Translations under genes and position numbers: made by a program
The notes under the pieces: generated by a model
Told to the model about the DNA's origin: nothing
The model's input: the letters and a program-made list of their open reading frames with translations, nothing else
Databases searched by the model: none
In this document: positions 63,165 through 64,000 of the stretch, in pieces
How positions within the stretch are numbered: position 1 is the first letter of the stretch
How the letters are laid out: every line of letters starts with the position of its first letter
NCBI RefSeq assembly: GCF_014204795.1
Contig: NZ_JACHMB010000001.1
Span: 2,604,001 to 2,668,000 of the forward strand
Source: Nonomuraea jabiensis
GTDB taxonomy: Bacteria; Actinomycetota; Actinomycetes; Streptosporangiales; Streptosporangiaceae
Length of the DNA stretch: 64,000 nucleotides
Direction of reading: 5' to 3'

Positions 63165-63450
63165 AAGTCCCCCCACCATGACCGGCAGGAAACAGACATT
63201 GCCAGACGGGCACACGCCCACCCGCGCGTCAACACGCTTCTTTGCCCGCACCTGGCAGAAACTGAAGATCGTCACACGTGCCACAGCGGCCCCACGCAGC
63301 ACGATCCGGCGTTACGACGCCAGAGCCGGAAAAATCCCGCTTCCCGGCGCGAACAAACTCGCCCCAAGCAGCGTCCAAGCTTTTACCGAGAGCACGTCAT
63401 GGCGGGGTTTAGGATGCACCCTAATGCCACGAGGGGGAGGTTTTACCACC
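63165..63450. other. Divergent region upstream of the penicillin-binding protein gene
   Basis: 286 bases that contain no supported gene, although weak in-frame codons extend the minus-strand gene. The plus-strand side has GAGGGGGAGG (63431-63440) as the ribosome site of the PBP gene and an A/T-richer GGGGTTTAGGATGCACCCTAATG patch (63404-63426) as its probable promoter region. Confidence 0.5.
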
Positions 63451-64000
63451 ATGGGTTCCCGTTTGTCGAGTATCGCGCGCCTGACCGGGGCGGCGGCAGC
63501 GGCTGGTGTGGTCGCCGCGGCCATCGCACTGCCCGCGGTCGGAGGCACCGGAGCGATGTTCGTCTCGGCATCCGAGGATCTGGGCATCAAGGCACGGGAC
63601 CTCAAGGAGCCGCCCCTCGCGGAGCGGACGACGGTGCTGGACGCCACGGGCAAGCCGATCGCGACGTTCTACGAGGAGTACCGCGAGAACGTCAAGCTCG
63701 AGGACATCGCCGAGATCATGAAGACGGCCATCATCTCGATCGAGGACTACCGCTTCTACGAGCACGGCCCGATCGACATCGAGGGCACCGTCCGCGCCCT
63801 GGCCAAGAACTTCGCCTCGGGCGGCATCGCCCAGGGCGGCTCGTCCATCACCCAGCAGTACGTCAAGCAGGTGCTGCTCAACTCGGCCACCACCGCCAAG
63901 GAGAAGAACGCGGCCCTCGAGGCCAGCTACGCCCGTAAGCTCAACGAGCTGCGCTACGCGATGGCGATCGAGCAGAAGTACACCAAGGACCAGATCCTCG
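63451..64000 (+). CDS. Class A penicillin-binding protein, N-terminal part (runs off the window)
   Basis: 183 codons are visible and the frame is open at the window edge. A short cytosolic start and one membrane helix (AAAAAGVVAAAIALPAVGG) lead into a GT51 peptidoglycan glycosyltransferase domain. The catalytic Glu is in ISIEDYRFYEHGPIDIEG, followed by GGIAQGGSSITQQYVKQVLL, the second family motif. The transpeptidase domain would lie outside the window. It polymerises lipid II at the cell surface. ATG 63451 has GAGGGGGAGG ten bases upstream. Confidence 0.95.
   Translation, partial: MGSRLSSIARLTGAAAAAGVVAAAIALPAVGGTGAMFVSASEDLGIKARDLKEPPLAERTTVLDATGKPIATFYEEYRENVKLEDIAEIMKTAIISIEDYRFYEHGPIDIEGTVRALAKNFASGGIAQGGSSITQQYVKQVLLNSATTAKEKNAALEASYARKLNELRYAMAIEQKYTKDQIL

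Overview
The window is one continuous, very GC-rich actinobacterial chromosome segment with no rRNA, tRNA, IS element or CRISPR array that I could find. Large AfsR/SARP- and LuxR-type regulators, secreted cellulases with CBM2 modules, a Methyltransf_19-type SAM methyltransferase, paired YbaB proteins, an ESX-type WXG protein and many GTG or leaderless starts all fit a filamentous actinomycete, most like Streptosporangiaceae (Nonomuraea-like). That placement is inference from gene content.

Layout. 1-5.5 kb: the tail of a LuxR-type regulator, a zinc-less MDR reductase, a TauE/SafE exporter, a membrane protein, and a coupled AAA+ ATPase/TPR-membrane-protein pair. 5.6-16.4 kb: secreted GH5 cellulase, a large LuxR (LAL) regulator, a secreted M4 metalloprotease and an AfsR-like SARP regulator. 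16.6-24.1 kb: FAD monooxygenase, small secreted protein, methyltransferase, nitronate monooxygenase, a small protein, a serine esterase/beta-lactamase divergent from its TetR, a lipoprotein amidase and a GNAT. 24.2-33.5 kb: GH9 cellulase behind a perfect CelR-type box, then a PadR-controlled block with a membrane protein, two paralogous lipoproteins and a MacAB-like exporter. 33.5-41.7 kb: an S1P-lyase-like decarboxylase with its TetR, a ribose-type sugar ABC operon, a cytosolic ABC-binding-protein homologue and a PHM-like copper lipoprotein.

41.8-51.3 kb is the most interesting part. Two genes of identical length (307 codons) lie in inverted orientation about 6.2 kb apart. Their first ~606 bp are almost identical in DNA, but their C-terminal tips are unrelated. 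One copy (minus strand) follows an intact WXG100/EspC-like gene and ends in an Asn/Gly-rich basic tail. The other (plus strand) ends in a DUF4258-like (BECR-type RNase) tip and is followed by a DUF2283-like antitoxin/immunity gene; its WXG partner is reduced to a 12-codon scar that keeps the promoter, the start, the stop and the 10-nt overlap. The arrangement reads as a polymorphic-toxin locus with exchangeable tips. Recombination between the inverted repeats would invert the segment between them (YbaB pair, histidine kinase, GHL10 hydrolase, amidase) and put the toxin tip behind the intact WXG partner.

51.3-64 kb: SDR/TetR pair, a SigE-family sigma factor with a membrane-anchored partner, two divergent IucA/IucC (NIS) siderophore synthetases, a sialidase-like protein, a flavin disulfide reductase, a STAS protein, a glycosyltransferase-like protein coupled to an unknown protein, and the start of a class A penicillin-binding protein that runs off the end. 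Recurring themes are stop/start overlaps (ATGA, GTGA), leaderless promoters with 7-8 nt between the -10 box and the start codon, and short tandem repeats at gene junctions.
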